Part shown: in pieces, positions 38,513 to 51,064 of the stretch
How the letters are laid out: each line of letters begins with the position of its first letter
How positions within the stretch are numbered: the first letter of the stretch is position 1
Source: Conexibacter sp. S30A1
GTDB lineage: Bacteria > Actinomycetota > Thermoleophilia > Solirubrobacterales > Solirubrobacteraceae
Assembly (NCBI RefSeq): GCF_023330665.1
Contig: NZ_CP097127.1
Location: 2,046,001-2,110,000 of the forward strand
Length of the DNA stretch: 64,000 bases
Direction: 5' to 3'
Notes under the pieces: generated by a model
Told to the model about the DNA's origin: nothing
What the model saw: only the letters and a program-made list of their open reading frames with translations
The model's database searches: none
Position numbers and translations under genes: made by a program

Positions 38513-40090
38513 TCAGGCGGGCATCAGCGCCGGATCCTCGGGCGTACCGACGTCCGGGTCATCAACCGTCCGGACAGGGCCCTTGAAGGTGTGCTTGGCC
38601 TTCAGCTCCCAGGCGATCCACACACCCAGCGCCAGCACGATCGTCACCACCGGCGCATAGTTGAAGTCGCTCCAGCTGAAGCTCGAGTTCCAGGGCACCG
38701 CCGCCGGCGAGCCGGGCAGACAGAAGATGATCACGCACAGCACGACCCAGGTGACCGCGACCAGGTTGATCCAGCGGTAGTGCTTACCGAGGTTCCAGAC
38801 CCCCGGCTCGAAGCGGTCGCCCATCCGCCAGCGCAGGAAGACCGGCAGCACGTAGGCGATGTAGAGGCCGATCGTCGTGATCGAGGTGACCGCGTAGAAG
38901 GCGACCGGCGTCCCGATCTTGTTGCCAAACAGCGCCGGGATGGTGATGATCAGCGACCAGGTGACGACGAAGAGGACCGACCAAGTCGGGGTCTTCTTGG
39001 CGCTCAGCCGCCGCCAGAGAGCATGGCCAGGGACGGCACCGTCACGCGAGAAGGCAAACACCATGCGTGAGGCCGCGGCCACGCAGCCCATCCCGCAGAA
39101 GAGCTGCCCGACGGTCGCGATGTCCAGCACCAGCTTGGCAAAGCCGGGGCTGAGCGCCGACTCGATCACCGCCACCGAGGTGCCGCCGGCACCGTTGATC
39201 GCCTTGATGTGCGTAGCGGCGAAGGTGATCGCCAAAAGCACCGCCCAGCCGCCGACGGCCGAGTAGAGGATCGAGCGGTAAAGGCCGCGGGGCGCGGCGA
39301 CCTCGGCCTCGCGCGTCTCCTCCGAGAGGTGTGCGGAGGCGTCGTAGCCCGTGAAGGTGTACATCGTCAAGAGAAACCCGAGCGGCAGCACGTAGAACGC
39401 GTACATGCCGCCGGGGAAACCGCTGTAGTTTGAGCGGTGCCCGAACACCCACGCGAAGCTCTGGTGTGAGGCCGGCGCGAAGGCCATCACCGCGACGATC
39501 ACGATCACACCGCCGAGCATCCACCAGGCCGAGATGCGGTTGAGCAGCGAGACCAGGTGCGAGGAGAAGACGTTGATGACGCTGTGGGCCGCGAGGATCA
39601 GCACGAACAGCACGAAGGTGTGCTGGAGGATCGCCGACGGGCTCGTGGTCGCGAAGTTCAAGACGAAGTGCAGGCCGTAGAGCGCCAGCACGGAGTTCAG
39701 GAAACTGGCTGCGCCGTAGTCGACCGCGGCGGTGATCGCGACCAGGCCGAGCAGGTTGAACCAGCCCGTGAACCAGGCCCAGCGGACGCCGCCGAGCCTG
39801 TAGGCCCAGTAGTAGATCCCGCCCGCGGTGGGGTACTTAGAGGCAAGCTCGGCCATCGACAGGCCGACCAGCAGCACCAGCAGGCTGATCACCGGCCAGC
39901 CGATCGAGATCGCCACCGGCCCCCCGTCGTTCCAGGCCTGGCTGTAGGTGGTGAAGCAGCCGGAGAGGATGCAGATGATCGTCAGCGAGATGGCGAAGTT
40001 GGAGAAGCCGCTCCAACCGCGCGCGAGCTCCTGCTTGTAACCGAGTTCGGCTAGACGCTGCTCGTCTGCCGTGAGACTGCGATTGGCCAT
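38513..40090 (-). CDS. APC-superfamily amino acid permease
   Basis: 525 aa with about 12 membrane segments. The first part, GYKQELARGWSGFSNFAISLTIICILSG, and GLSMAELASKYPTAGGIYYWAYRLGG are characteristic of the amino acid/choline (ACT/GABA-permease) branch of APC transporters. TGYDASAHLSEETREAEVAAPRGL is the conserved cytoplasmic loop. The substrate is probably an amino acid or GABA-like amine; not resolvable here. An SD (AGGGAGA) precedes ATG 40090, and an inverted repeat lies about 33-69 bp upstream. Confidence 0.9.
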   Translation of the reverse strand: MANRSLTADEQRLAELGYKQELARGWSGFSNFAISLTIICILSGCFTTYSQAWNDGGPVAISIGWPVISLLVLLVGLSMAELASKYPTAGGIYYWAYRLGGVRWAWFTGWFNLLGLVAITAAVDYGAASFLNSVLALYGLHFVLNFATTSPSAILQHTFVLFVLILAAHSVINVFSSHLVSLLNRISAWWMLGGVIVIVAVMAFAPASHQSFAWVFGHRSNYSGFPGGMYAFYVLPLGFLLTMYTFTGYDASAHLSEETREAEVAAPRGLYRSILYSAVGGWAVLLAITFAATHIKAINGAGGTSVAVIESALSPGFAKLVLDIATVGQLFCGMGCVAAASRMVFAFSRDGAVPGHALWRRLSAKKTPTWSVLFVVTWSLIITIPALFGNKIGTPVAFYAVTSITTIGLYIAYVLPVFLRWRMGDRFEPGVWNLGKHYRWINLVAVTWVVLCVIIFCLPGSPAAVPWNSSFSWSDFNYAPVVTIVLALGVWIAWELKAKHTFKGPVRTVDDPDVGTPEDPALMPA

Positions 40091-40349
40091 GCGATCTCCC
40101 TGGTCGTGTGATCTGGGTCCATCGCCCGTAAATGACCGCGAGCCGGACCTTTACGGGCGACATCGTCGCAAATGCCACGATCGCGCGTCAAGCACCAACG
40201 CGAAAGTCCTCCCCCGACAAGCCCGGCAACCGGTCCATTTTCGCGCTATTTGCGGGCTCTACAGCCATCCGCAGCCCCCGCTGGCCATCGCCAGGCGCTA
40301 ATCTCGCTCGGGTCGGCTTCGCCGTGCCTGGGATGCGGCAGCCGGCCTT
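40091..40349. other. Divergent promoter region with nested inverted repeats
   Basis: 259 bp between the APC permease and the transglycosylase genes, which diverge. It contains CGCCCGTAAA/TTTACGGGCG (40123-40159) and two further nested pairs, CGCAAAT/ATTTGCG (40167-40173, 40248-40254) and CGCGAAA/TTTCGCG (40199-40205, 40239-40245). No gene was seen. No ydaO riboswitch blocks were recognised. Confidence 0.6.
40123..40159. promoter_or_regulatory. Inverted repeat upstream of the APC permease gene
   Basis: Perfect 10-bp arms (CGCCCGTAAA and TTTACGGGCG) separated by 17 bp, 32 bp before the permease start. As DNA it could be an operator; in the permease leader RNA it would form a hairpin just upstream of the SD. 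Confidence 0.5.
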
Positions 40350-41615
40350 ATGACCGTATTGGGACGACGACACCGATGGCGGCTTGCCGCCGCCGCCTTG
40401 GGTTGTGCGGCCGCCCTACCGGCACTGACCGGCAGCGCGACCGGAGACAACCTGACCAAGCTGCACAGCAAGCTGGGCAGCGCACGCTCACAGCTGAGCG
40501 GCAACCACCAGCGCGAGCAGGCCATCTCGAGCCGGATCGCAGGGATCGACGGCCAGGTGCGCTCGCTGCAGAGCCAGATCGCGCTGGTGCAGTCACGCGA
40601 GGCGGCGGCCAATGCCCAGCTTGCGACCTATCAGGCGAACCTGGTGGATGTGCGCAGGGCGATGCGCGTGGAGCGCGCCCACCTGAGACACCTGGAGAAC
40701 ATCCTGGCACGGGCACGCCACGCGCTGGTGAACGAGCTCGTCAGCCAGTACGAGCAGCCACAGCAGTCCCTGGTGGACGTGATCGTCAACGCGTCCGGCT
40801 TCCAGCAGCTGCTCGACTCGCTTCAGTACCTCTCGTCGGTGCGCCGGCAGCAGCAGACCCTGATCGAGGTGACCCGCATCGCAAGGTCCAAGGCGCAGGT
40901 GGCCGAGGCCAGGCTGGTCGCGTACGAGCGTCGCGAGCTCCAGGCCGCAAACGACACACGGGTCCAGAGCGCCGGACTGGCCGGCATGAACGCGCTGCTC
41001 TCATCGCGCCAGGCGGCGCTCCAGGATGCCCGCGCCGCGCAGACCACGGCCCTCGCGGCCGCACAGGCGCAGGGATCACAACTGCAGAGCGCGATCGTCA
41101 CGATCAAGCAGCGCCTGCGCGCAGCCAGGCAGGCGGAGAAGAAGATCGCCCCCAGGCCCGTCGTCACCTACACGCCGCCGAGCGCCAGCACGAGCGGTAG
41201 CGGCACCGGCAAGACCGGCACTACCGCGCCCGTGGGCACGACCAGCCCCATCAGCACGACCAGCCCGATCAGCACGACCAGCGGCGTCAGCACGAACGGT
41301 GGTGTCGGTGCGACGGGCGGTGCGGGCACCACCAGCAGCTCCAGCAGCGGCTCTGGCAACTACGCCTACGGCGGCTGGGCGATCCCCTATGCGATCGTCC
41401 TCTGCGAGTCAGGCGGCCAGAACCTCCCGCCAAACAGCGCCGGCGCGTCCGGCTACTACCAGATCATGCCCGCCACGTGGCGCGGCGAGGGTGGCACCGG
41501 ACCGGCCGCCTACCTGGCCTCCAAGGCGGAGCAGAGCGCCGTCGCCGCGCGCCTCTGGAACAACGGCGCAGGCGCCTCCAACTGGACGTGCTCCGCGATG
41601 GTCGGGATCAGCTGA
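40350..41615 (+). CDS. Secreted coiled-coil transglycosylase-like cell-wall hydrolase
   Basis: 421 aa. A signal peptide (WRLAAAALGCAAALPALTGSATG) is followed by a coiled coil (about 30-265) homologous to the one in 2219-3415, with VSQYEQPQQSLVDVIVNASGF. Then comes a Thr/Ser/Gly linker with repeated TSPIST units (about 275-325). The C-terminal ~85 residues are a lysozyme-like/Rpf-type domain: YAIVLCESGGQNLPPNSAGA and GYYQIMPATWRGEGG, with the Glu of CESGG as catalytic acid. It should cleave glycan strands outside the cell, possibly in resuscitation or division. A hairpin follows the stop. Confidence 0.87.
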   Translation: MTVLGRRHRWRLAAAALGCAAALPALTGSATGDNLTKLHSKLGSARSQLSGNHQREQAISSRIAGIDGQVRSLQSQIALVQSREAAANAQLATYQANLVDVRRAMRVERAHLRHLENILARARHALVNELVSQYEQPQQSLVDVIVNASGFQQLLDSLQYLSSVRRQQQTLIEVTRIARSKAQVAEARLVAYERRELQAANDTRVQSAGLAGMNALLSSRQAALQDARAAQTTALAAAQAQGSQLQSAIVTIKQRLRAARQAEKKIAPRPVVTYTPPSASTSGSGTGKTGTTAPVGTTSPISTTSPISTTSGVSTNGGVGATGGAGTTSSSSSGSGNYAYGGWAIPYAIVLCESGGQNLPPNSAGASGYYQIMPATWRGEGGTGPAAYLASKAEQSAVAARLWNNGAGASNWTCSAMVGIS

Positions 41616-41624
41616 CGCCGGCCC

Positions 41625-41648
41625 GAACGCGCGGCCGCGACCGCGCGT

Positions 41649-41650
<2 letters not shown>
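41625..41650. terminator. Bidirectional hairpin between transglycosylase and 2-oxoglutarate enzyme genes
   Basis: GAACGCGCGG and its complement enclose CCGCGA. The hairpin begins 9 bp after one stop and reaches into the stop codon of the convergent gene, so it likely ends both transcripts. Confidence 0.65.
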
Positions 41651-45896
<4,246 letters not shown>

Positions 45897-45975
45897 CCGA
45901 AACGTCCTGTCGGAGTAGCTTAGCCGAGATCGGTCCGCGTCCGAGCTGACGGCGGCACGCGCCCCCGTCGGCGGC

Positions 45976-46446
45976 TCAAACGCCGGCGTCAGCGCGCCCG
46001 AGCCAGGGCAGCACCACCAGGCAGACACCGGCCACGAGCACGTGCATCACCATCAGCGGCAGCACGGTGGCGGCCCGGGCCTGCGGGAACGGGCGGGCGA
46101 GCCAGACGACCAGATCGGGGACGAGCGACAGCCCAAGTGCCGCCAGCGCCACCGATCGGAACATTGCCACGGGCCGGTCGCTGTGGCGCTGCAGCCAAAC
46201 GCAGGTCGCTGCGGCCAGCAGCACTCCAAGGACGGTAAGCGAGATGACGCTCCCCGGCTCAAGCGGCGAGAAGCGACTCGTGTCGCTCGTTCCAGAGATG
46301 GCGAGCGCGCGCGTCGTGAGCACCGCGGCCAGGGAAGCGCCGAGCGCGACGCCGGTGGCGCGGGCCAGGCGACGCGGCGCAAAGACTCCGGCCGGGGCCT
46401 GCGAGGACTGGTCGCGAGCGCTGAGACTTGATGCGTGCAGTGACAT
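45976..46446 (-). CDS. DUF6069-like integral membrane protein
   Basis: 156 aa with four membrane segments (ATGVALGASLAAVLTTRAL; VISLTVLGVLLAAATCVWL; FRSVALAALGLSLVPDLVVWL; TVLPLMVMHVLVAGVCLVVLPWL), a pattern found in actinobacterial DUF6069 proteins of unknown function. An SD (GGAAGG) lies 6 bp before ATG 46446. Two tandem palindromic operators lie just upstream, and a TetR gene lies upstream on the same strand, so repression by that TetR protein is likely. Confidence 0.8.
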   Translation of the reverse strand: MSLHASSLSARDQSSQAPAGVFAPRRLARATGVALGASLAAVLTTRALAISGTSDTSRFSPLEPGSVISLTVLGVLLAAATCVWLQRHSDRPVAMFRSVALAALGLSLVPDLVVWLARPFPQARAATVLPLMVMHVLVAGVCLVVLPWLGRADAGV

Positions 46447-46466
46447 GATGATCCTTCCTTCGTTGG

Positions 46467-46498
46467 TAGGTTTTAGCCTAAATCTAGGTTACAACCTA
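46467..46498 (-). promoter_or_regulatory. Two tandem 14-bp TetR-type operators
   Basis: TAGGTTACAACCTA (46485-46498) is a perfect inverted repeat, and TAGGTTTTAGCCTA (46467-46480) is the same with one mismatch; four bases separate them. They lie 21-52 bp upstream of the DUF6069-like start, where the promoter should be. The TetR regulator at 46674-47315 is the obvious candidate to bind them. Confidence 0.75.
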
Positions 46499-46551
46499 AT
46501 CTGTGCTTCTGTCAAGTCCTCCGCGCAGGTCTTGCGGTATCCGCCAGCCGC

Positions 46552-46657
46552 ACGCGCGCCACAGCAGACGCGCGCCACAGCAGACGCGCGCCACGGCCGG
46601 AGCGCGCCACGGCCGGAGCGCGCCACAGCAGACGCGCGCCACGGCACGCGCGGCACC
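46552..46657. repeat. Degenerate tandem repeats, 14-17 bp units
   Basis: Six to seven head-to-tail units of the form ACGCGCGCCACAGCAG, with ACGCGCGCCACGGCCGG and AGCGCGCCACGGCCGG variants. They fill the gap between the TetR stop and the operators of the next gene. The unit length is not a multiple of three and there is no coding frame of note. Confidence 0.8.
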
Positions 46658-46673
46658 GACGTCCTGATGAGCG

Positions 46674-47315
46674 TCAGCGCTGGCGCAGGCCGGCGAGCAC
46701 GAGCTCCAGGTGCTCGTCCAGGACCTGCGAGAGCTCGAACGGCGCCGACCCATGGCTCAGCCAGCGGCTGATCGTGCCGAAGTAGACGGAGGTGAGGACA
46801 TCCGCAGCAGCAACGGGATCGACCGAAGCGGCGAACTCGCCCTGCCTGCGGCCGCGTTCGATCACCGTGGGCGGGACGGCGCTGATGACGTTGAAGACCT
46901 CGGTCGGGGTGAGGCTCGAAAGCAGCGCGCGCGTCAGCTCGCGCTCGCTCTGGTTGAACTCGGCGAGCGCCTGGAAGTGTCGCTTGACCAGCAGCGAGGC
47001 CGACTCGTCCGGGTCGGCGTGGTCGCCGATTGCGCCCAGCTGGTCGCGGCGGGCCTGCCCCCACGCGCGGGCGAAGTCAGCCTTGTGGGGAAAATGGTTG
47101 AGCACCGTCTGGCGCGCCACATCGGCTCGCTCGGCGATCTGGTCGATCGTCGTCTCCGCAAAACCCTGGACGGCAAAGAGCTCAAGCGCCGCCGAGAGCA
47201 GCCGCTCGCGCATGCGCTCGCGCTGACGCTGCCGCCGTCCGGCCGACGGCTGCCTGTCGACGCTGGGCTCGGAGGCGGGCTCGTATACCAGTGTGACCCT
47301 CGCCCACTCACGCAC
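46674..47315 (-). CDS. TetR-family transcriptional regulator
   Basis: 213 aa. After a charged N-terminal extension comes the TetR helix-turn-helix: RERLLSAALELFAVQGFAET, TIDQIAERADVARQTVLNHF and PHKADF. The C-terminal ligand/dimer domain is helical and not assignable. GTG 47315 overlaps the upstream DUF3817 gene by 8 bp; an internal start near MRERLLSAAL is conceivable. It probably represses the DUF6069-like gene through the tandem palindromes downstream, and perhaps its own operon. Confidence 0.88.
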   Translation of the reverse strand: MREWARVTLVYEPASEPSVDRQPSAGRRQRQRERMRERLLSAALELFAVQGFAETTIDQIAERADVARQTVLNHFPHKADFARAWGQARRDQLGAIGDHADPDESASLLVKRHFQALAEFNQSERELTRALLSSLTPTEVFNVISAVPPTVIERGRRQGEFAASVDPVAAADVLTSVYFGTISRWLSHGSAPFELSQVLDEHLELVLAGLRQR

Positions 47316-47658
47316 CCTGCGCCGAGGCGGCGCGGGTGCGGCGACGGGTCTCGTAGATGAAGCCCACCGTGCCCATGAACGGACCCAGCCCTCCCAGGAT
47401 CGCGACCGTCACGGCCAGCCAGTAGGGGATCACCTTGTAGCGCGCGGCGGCGATGCAGGTCAGCGACATGCCGATCCAGATCAGCCCGTGCGAGAGGCCG
47501 AGGACAAAGGTCGCGGGCTCCGGGTTGCCGAGCACGAAGGCACAGATCAACAGCGACAGGTAGATGCACGAGTGGAACATCGAGACGTACTCGAGCCGGT
47601 TGAAGGTGATCACCCGGGTGAAGAGCGGCTGACGGCCGACGCCTTCAGAGATGTTCAT
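47308..47658 (-). CDS. DUF3817-family membrane protein
   Basis: 116 aa, three hydrophobic segments. RVITFNRLEYVSMFHSCIYL and LGLSHGLIWIGMS, with a C-terminal GPFMGTVGFIYETRRR, are typical of the small actinobacterial DUF3817 proteins, whose function is unknown. It starts exactly one base before the NUDIX stop (adjacent genes) and overlaps the TetR gene by 8 bp, so the three are one transcription unit. Confidence 0.82.
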   Translation of the reverse strand: MNISEGVGRQPLFTRVITFNRLEYVSMFHSCIYLSLLICAFVLGNPEPATFVLGLSHGLIWIGMSLTCIAAARYKVIPYWLAVTVAILGGLGPFMGTVGFIYETRRRTRAASAQGA

Positions 47659-48315
47659 TCAGGCCGCCTCGAGCATCACACCGACGTCGCGCAACAGCGG
47701 GTCGGCCTCAGGCGGCCAGCGCGAGACCTCATCGGGCCACCAGGAGTACTGGTCGTGCTCGTGGTCGGGAGCGACCGCGGCACCCGGCGGCAGCCACGCC
47801 TGTGCGACGAGCATCACGCTGCGGTTGGGCGTGCGCACCAGGGCTTCAATCTGCAGACGCGCGGGCTCGACGCTCCACTCCTCACTGAGCTCGCGCGTCA
47901 GCGTCGCGACGGGACTCTCGCCGACCTCAACCGCACCTCCGGCGCCCAGCGCCCAGCGCCCAGCCCAGGTCGCCACCCAGCCTGCCCGCCGGCCCGCGAG
48001 CCAGCGGCCGTCCGAGTCGCGCACCACGCACAGCGCTGAGATCGTGTCGCCCGCGTCGGTGCGAGAGAGCCGCAGCGCCCAGCGGATCGGCTGCAGCTCG
48101 AGCGTGAGCCGGCCGTCGGCGAGCTCGAATCCCGCAAGTCGCGCCGCCAGCCCGTCGTGTGTCGGGGAGCCGCGCTCGCGCAGCCTTTCCAGCGCGCGGT
48201 CCGCCTCCGCCGCAGCCGGGGCGTCTGGTTGGTAGGCGTCCTCACGCCAGACCGCGCGCACCGCGTCGGGCTGCCAGGGGCCACGGGCCAGGATCGTCTG
48301 CGCTGGATCAGCCAC
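47659..48315 (-). CDS. NUDIX hydrolase
   Basis: 218 aa. The NUDIX box reads GGAVEVGESPVATLTRELSE followed by EWSV, fitting the Gx5Ex7REUxEExGU pattern except at the last Gly. An N-terminal ~90-residue region of Isopentenyl/MutT-unrelated sequence precedes it. The enzyme should hydrolyse a nucleoside diphosphate-linked compound; the substrate is not predictable. It sits in a minus-strand run with the hypothetical gene upstream (12 bp) and DUF3817 downstream (0 bp). Confidence 0.85.
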   Translation of the reverse strand: MADPAQTILARGPWQPDAVRAVWREDAYQPDAPAAAEADRALERLRERGSPTHDGLAARLAGFELADGRLTLELQPIRWALRLSRTDAGDTISALCVVRDSDGRWLAGRRAGWVATWAGRWALGAGGAVEVGESPVATLTRELSEEWSVEPARLQIEALVRTPNRSVMLVAQAWLPPGAAVAPDHEHDQYSWWPDEVSRWPPEADPLLRDVGVMLEAA

Positions 48316-48326
48316 GGGACCCGGCT

Positions 48327-48707
48327 TCAGAACGGCGGTCGCAGCGGCGGCGGATAGGCTCGGTCGCCGTCATCGCCGCCGGAGTGGATGACCTCGAGCT
48401 CGCGTTGCTGCTCGGCCACGGCGTCCACAACGTCTTGCTGCTGCTCCTCGCGCTCGCGGTCGTGATCACCGTCGCAGAGCACCCTGAAGGCGCCCGTGAC
48501 GCCGCCGTCGGCCTGCAGCACGATGCCGGGAAGAATCTCCTCACCCTCCTCCAGAGCGAGCCGCTCGATGTCAAACGGCGACATCCCGATGCCCCAGGTC
48601 CGGTGGCCGGGGTTCTCGCGGTCGTGCGCGGCCACGCCCTGCGCGAGCCGCTCGAGCAGGTAGGCGATCTTGCTCTTCCCGGTGCTGTTGTCGGGCCCGA
48701 CGGTCAC
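48327..48707 (-). CDS. Hypothetical protein
   Basis: 126 aa, not recognised. It begins MTVGPDNSTGKSKIAYLLERL and contains a folded-looking middle (GIGMSPFDIERLALEEGEEILPGIVLQADGG), then a charged, glutamine-rich helix (DREREEQQQDVVDAVAEQQREL) and a Pro-rich tail. The N-terminal GKS resembles a P-loop but the spacing (five residues between Gly and GKS) does not fit Walker A. It is first in a run with NUDIX, DUF3817 and TetR genes. Coding is supported by position and amino-acid composition only. Confidence 0.55.
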   Translation of the reverse strand: MTVGPDNSTGKSKIAYLLERLAQGVAAHDRENPGHRTWGIGMSPFDIERLALEEGEEILPGIVLQADGGVTGAFRVLCDGDHDREREEQQQDVVDAVAEQQRELEVIHSGGDDGDRAYPPPLRPPF

Positions 48708-48830
48708 GGCGCTAAGGCTAGCGCCCGCGGCGATCGCGGGCTCTGATCAAGCGCTCTGACCGCGCCGCGGGCGGCGCGCACCGCCGCTGCGCGCGGGACA
48801 CCTGCAGCGAGCGGATACGCTCTGGGGTAA

Positions 48831-49589
48831 GTGATCGTTCAGCGCTCGATGAACAGCCAGTGGCTGTCCAACACCTATCTGGTCGCCGATGATGACACGC
48901 GCACCGCCGTCATGGTCGATGCGGGCGGGCCGGTGGCGCCGCTGCTCGAGCTGATCGAGCGCGAGCGCTACGAGCTGGTCAGCGTGCTGCTCACCCACCA
49001 CCACCACGACCACATCGACGGGCTCGCCGAGGTGCTGGCAGCCCACCCCGGCACGCCGGTCCTGATCCACCCGCTCGAGCGCGAGCTCGTGCCCGCGGCC
49101 ACCGGTGAGCTGGTGGACGGGCAGGTGATCTCCTGCGGCAGCCTGACGCTCGAGGCGCTGCACACGCCGGGGCACACCGCCGGGATGATCTCGCTGCTGG
49201 CGGACGGCAGCGACGTGTTCACCGGCGACACGCTGTTTCGCGGCTCGGTCGGCGGGGTGCGCGCCCCGGGGCACACCACCTACGCTGACCTGCGGCACTC
49301 GATCATGGACCGGCTGCTTGCGCTGGCACCCGAAACCCGCATTCACCCGGGTCACACCGAGCCGAGCACCGTCGCGGATGAGCTTCAGTCAAACCCCTTT
49401 GTGCGGATCTGGCGCGGGCTCGATCCGGAGGGCACCCGCGCCTGCGTGGCGCTCGGCCAGCCGGCGACACTGATCCTGCTGGCCCGCGACTACGACGGTG
49501 GCCACAAGGCGTGGGTTCGCTGGCCCGACGGCGCCGATGACATCGTCCCCGGCTCGCGGGTGACGCTGGAGGGCGAGGCAGCCTCGTAG
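48831..49589 (+). CDS. Metallo-beta-lactamase-fold hydrolase (glyoxalase II-like)
   Basis: 252 aa. The zinc site is complete: LTHHHHDHIDGL (HxHxDH), HTPGHTAGMISLL, FTGDTLFRGSVGG and HPGHTEPSTV. This is the glyoxalase II/hydroxyacylglutathione hydrolase-like group, likely acting on a thioester. The C-terminal ~55 residues (after SNPFVRIWRG) form a small added domain. The first codon at 48831 is GTG (MIVQRSMNSQWLSNTYLV); ATG 48849 is an alternative. It lies 37 bp before the UbiB-like gene. Confidence 0.88.
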   Translation: MIVQRSMNSQWLSNTYLVADDDTRTAVMVDAGGPVAPLLELIERERYELVSVLLTHHHHDHIDGLAEVLAAHPGTPVLIHPLERELVPAATGELVDGQVISCGSLTLEALHTPGHTAGMISLLADGSDVFTGDTLFRGSVGGVRAPGHTTYADLRHSIMDRLLALAPETRIHPGHTEPSTVADELQSNPFVRIWRGLDPEGTRACVALGQPATLILLARDYDGGHKAWVRWPDGADDIVPGSRVTLEGEAAS

Positions 49590-49626
49590 TCCCGAGGGCC
49601 ACGCGCACAACTGTCCGGCAGGCACA

Positions 49627-51018
49627 ATGGCTGACGAAGGCAAGATCCCCACATCACGGCTGCGGCGCAGCGCCAAGATCGGCGGTCTGGCGGCTAGCCA
49701 GGCGCTGCGCCAGGCGGGCACGGTGGCCGGCAACGTCGTGCGCACCAAGGAGGGTCGCGAGGCGGCGCTCGAGCGGCGCAACCTGGAGGCGGCCGAGCAG
49801 ATCGTGACCGCGCTCGGCACGATGAAGGGCGCCGCCATGAAGGTCGGGCAGGTGCTCTCGTTCCTGGATGCCGGCCTGGTCCCACCCGAGCACCGCGAGG
49901 AGTTCCAGCGCAAGCTCGCGCGGCTGCGCGACGCGGCGCCGACCGTGACCTTCAAGGAGATGAGCCGGGTGATCGAGCACGAGCTCGACGAGCCGCTGGC
50001 GGACACCTTCGCCGAGTTCAACAAGGAGCCGATCGCGGCCGCGTCGATCGGACAGGTGTACCGCGCGCGCCTGCACGACGGCCGGGAGGTGGCGGTCAAG
50101 GTCCAATACCCCGGGGTCGCCGCGGCGGTCCGGGCCGACCTGCAGAACATCGGCATGATCCTCCGGATCGCCAAACGGATCGCGCCCGGGCTGGATCCCA
50201 AGACGGTCGGCGAGGAGATCCGCCGCCGCATCGAGGAGGAGCTCGACTACGAGCTCGAGGCCCAGAACCAGCGCTCGCTGGCGCGCATCTACCGGGGCCA
50301 CCCGTTCATCGTCGTGCCCGCCGTGGTGAGCTCGCTCTCGCGCGAGCGCGTGCTCGTCACCGAGTTCGTGGAGGGCATCGGGTTTGAGGAGATCAAGGGC
50401 TACCCACAGGCGCAGCGCGACCGCATCGGCGAGATCCTGTTTCGCTTCTACTTCGGCTGCATGTATCGCCACCACCAGTTCTCCGGCGACCCCCACCCCG
50501 GCAACTCGATGCTGCTTGCAGACGGCCGCGTCGCGTTCTTCGACTTCGGGCTGTTCAAGCGCATGCCGGCCGGCGCGGTCGAGCTCGAGATGGAGATCGC
50601 GCGCGCCGTGATCGAGGGCGACAAGGACAAGATCATGGAGCTGGGAACGGCCGTCGGCTTCTTCCCAGAGCCAGAGATGTTCGACCCCGACCGGGTGCTC
50701 GAGCACTTCCGCGCGGCGACCGCCTGGTACACGGTCGACGAGGAGGTTACGCTCACGCCGGACTACGCCACGCAGGTGCTGATCGACATGAGCGACCCGC
50801 GCTCTGAGTACTTCGGGCAGCTGCGCCACGAGTCCGCGCCGCCGGACCACATCTTCGGGCGGCGCATGGAGGTCCTGACGCTGGCGGTGATCTCACAGCT
50901 GCACGCCCACGGCAACTTCCACCGGATCGCGCGCGAGTGGTACTACAACGATCCGCCGGCCACCGAACTGGGCGTCGCGGAGGCGGAGTTCTACGCGCGC
51001 GCGGGAGCGCGCGGGTAG
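49627..51018 (+). CDS. UbiB/ABC1/AarF-family atypical kinase
   Basis: 463 aa. The invariant KxGQ motif (AAMKVGQVLSFLD) and the Ala-rich nucleotide loop AAASIGQVYRARL are present, with VAVKVQYPG (phosphate-binding Lys), GDPHPGN (catalytic loop) and FFDFGLFKR (DFG). Members have ATPase rather than protein-kinase activity and support quinone or isoprenoid lipid metabolism. There are no C-terminal membrane helices in this copy. Substrate or partner unknown in actinobacteria. A UUCG hairpin follows. Confidence 0.9.
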   Translation: MADEGKIPTSRLRRSAKIGGLAASQALRQAGTVAGNVVRTKEGREAALERRNLEAAEQIVTALGTMKGAAMKVGQVLSFLDAGLVPPEHREEFQRKLARLRDAAPTVTFKEMSRVIEHELDEPLADTFAEFNKEPIAAASIGQVYRARLHDGREVAVKVQYPGVAAAVRADLQNIGMILRIAKRIAPGLDPKTVGEEIRRRIEEELDYELEAQNQRSLARIYRGHPFIVVPAVVSSLSRERVLVTEFVEGIGFEEIKGYPQAQRDRIGEILFRFYFGCMYRHHQFSGDPHPGNSMLLADGRVAFFDFGLFKRMPAGAVELEMEIARAVIEGDKDKIMELGTAVGFFPEPEMFDPDRVLEHFRAATAWYTVDEEVTLTPDYATQVLIDMSDPRSEYFGQLRHESAPPDHIFGRRMEVLTLAVISQLHAHGNFHRIAREWYYNDPPATELGVAEAEFYARAGARG

Positions 51019-51022
51019 ACGG

Positions 51023-51038
51023 GCCCACTTCGGTGGGC
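51023..51038 (+). terminator. GCCCAC-TTCG-GTGGGC hairpin after the UbiB-like gene
   Basis: A perfect 6-bp stem closed by a stable UUCG tetraloop begins 5 bp after the stop codon and lies between convergent genes (UbiB-like and pyruvate kinase). It may end transcription in both directions. Confidence 0.65.
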
Positions 51039-51064
51039 AGGTCCGCGAGCTGGAGGCACCGGAG

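Noticed and set aside
40123..40349. c-di-AMP (ydaO) riboswitch before the transglycosylase gene
   Set aside because: Expected from the gene type, but the conserved blocks of ydaO are not present in this stretch.
46552..46657. Short repeats as CRISPR or as a coding repeat
   Set aside because: Units of 14-17 bp without spacers and with irregular length; frame not maintained.
48327..48707. P-loop NTPase assignment from GPDNSTGKS
   Set aside because: Walker A needs four residues between the first Gly and GKS/T; here there are five, and no Walker B is seen.
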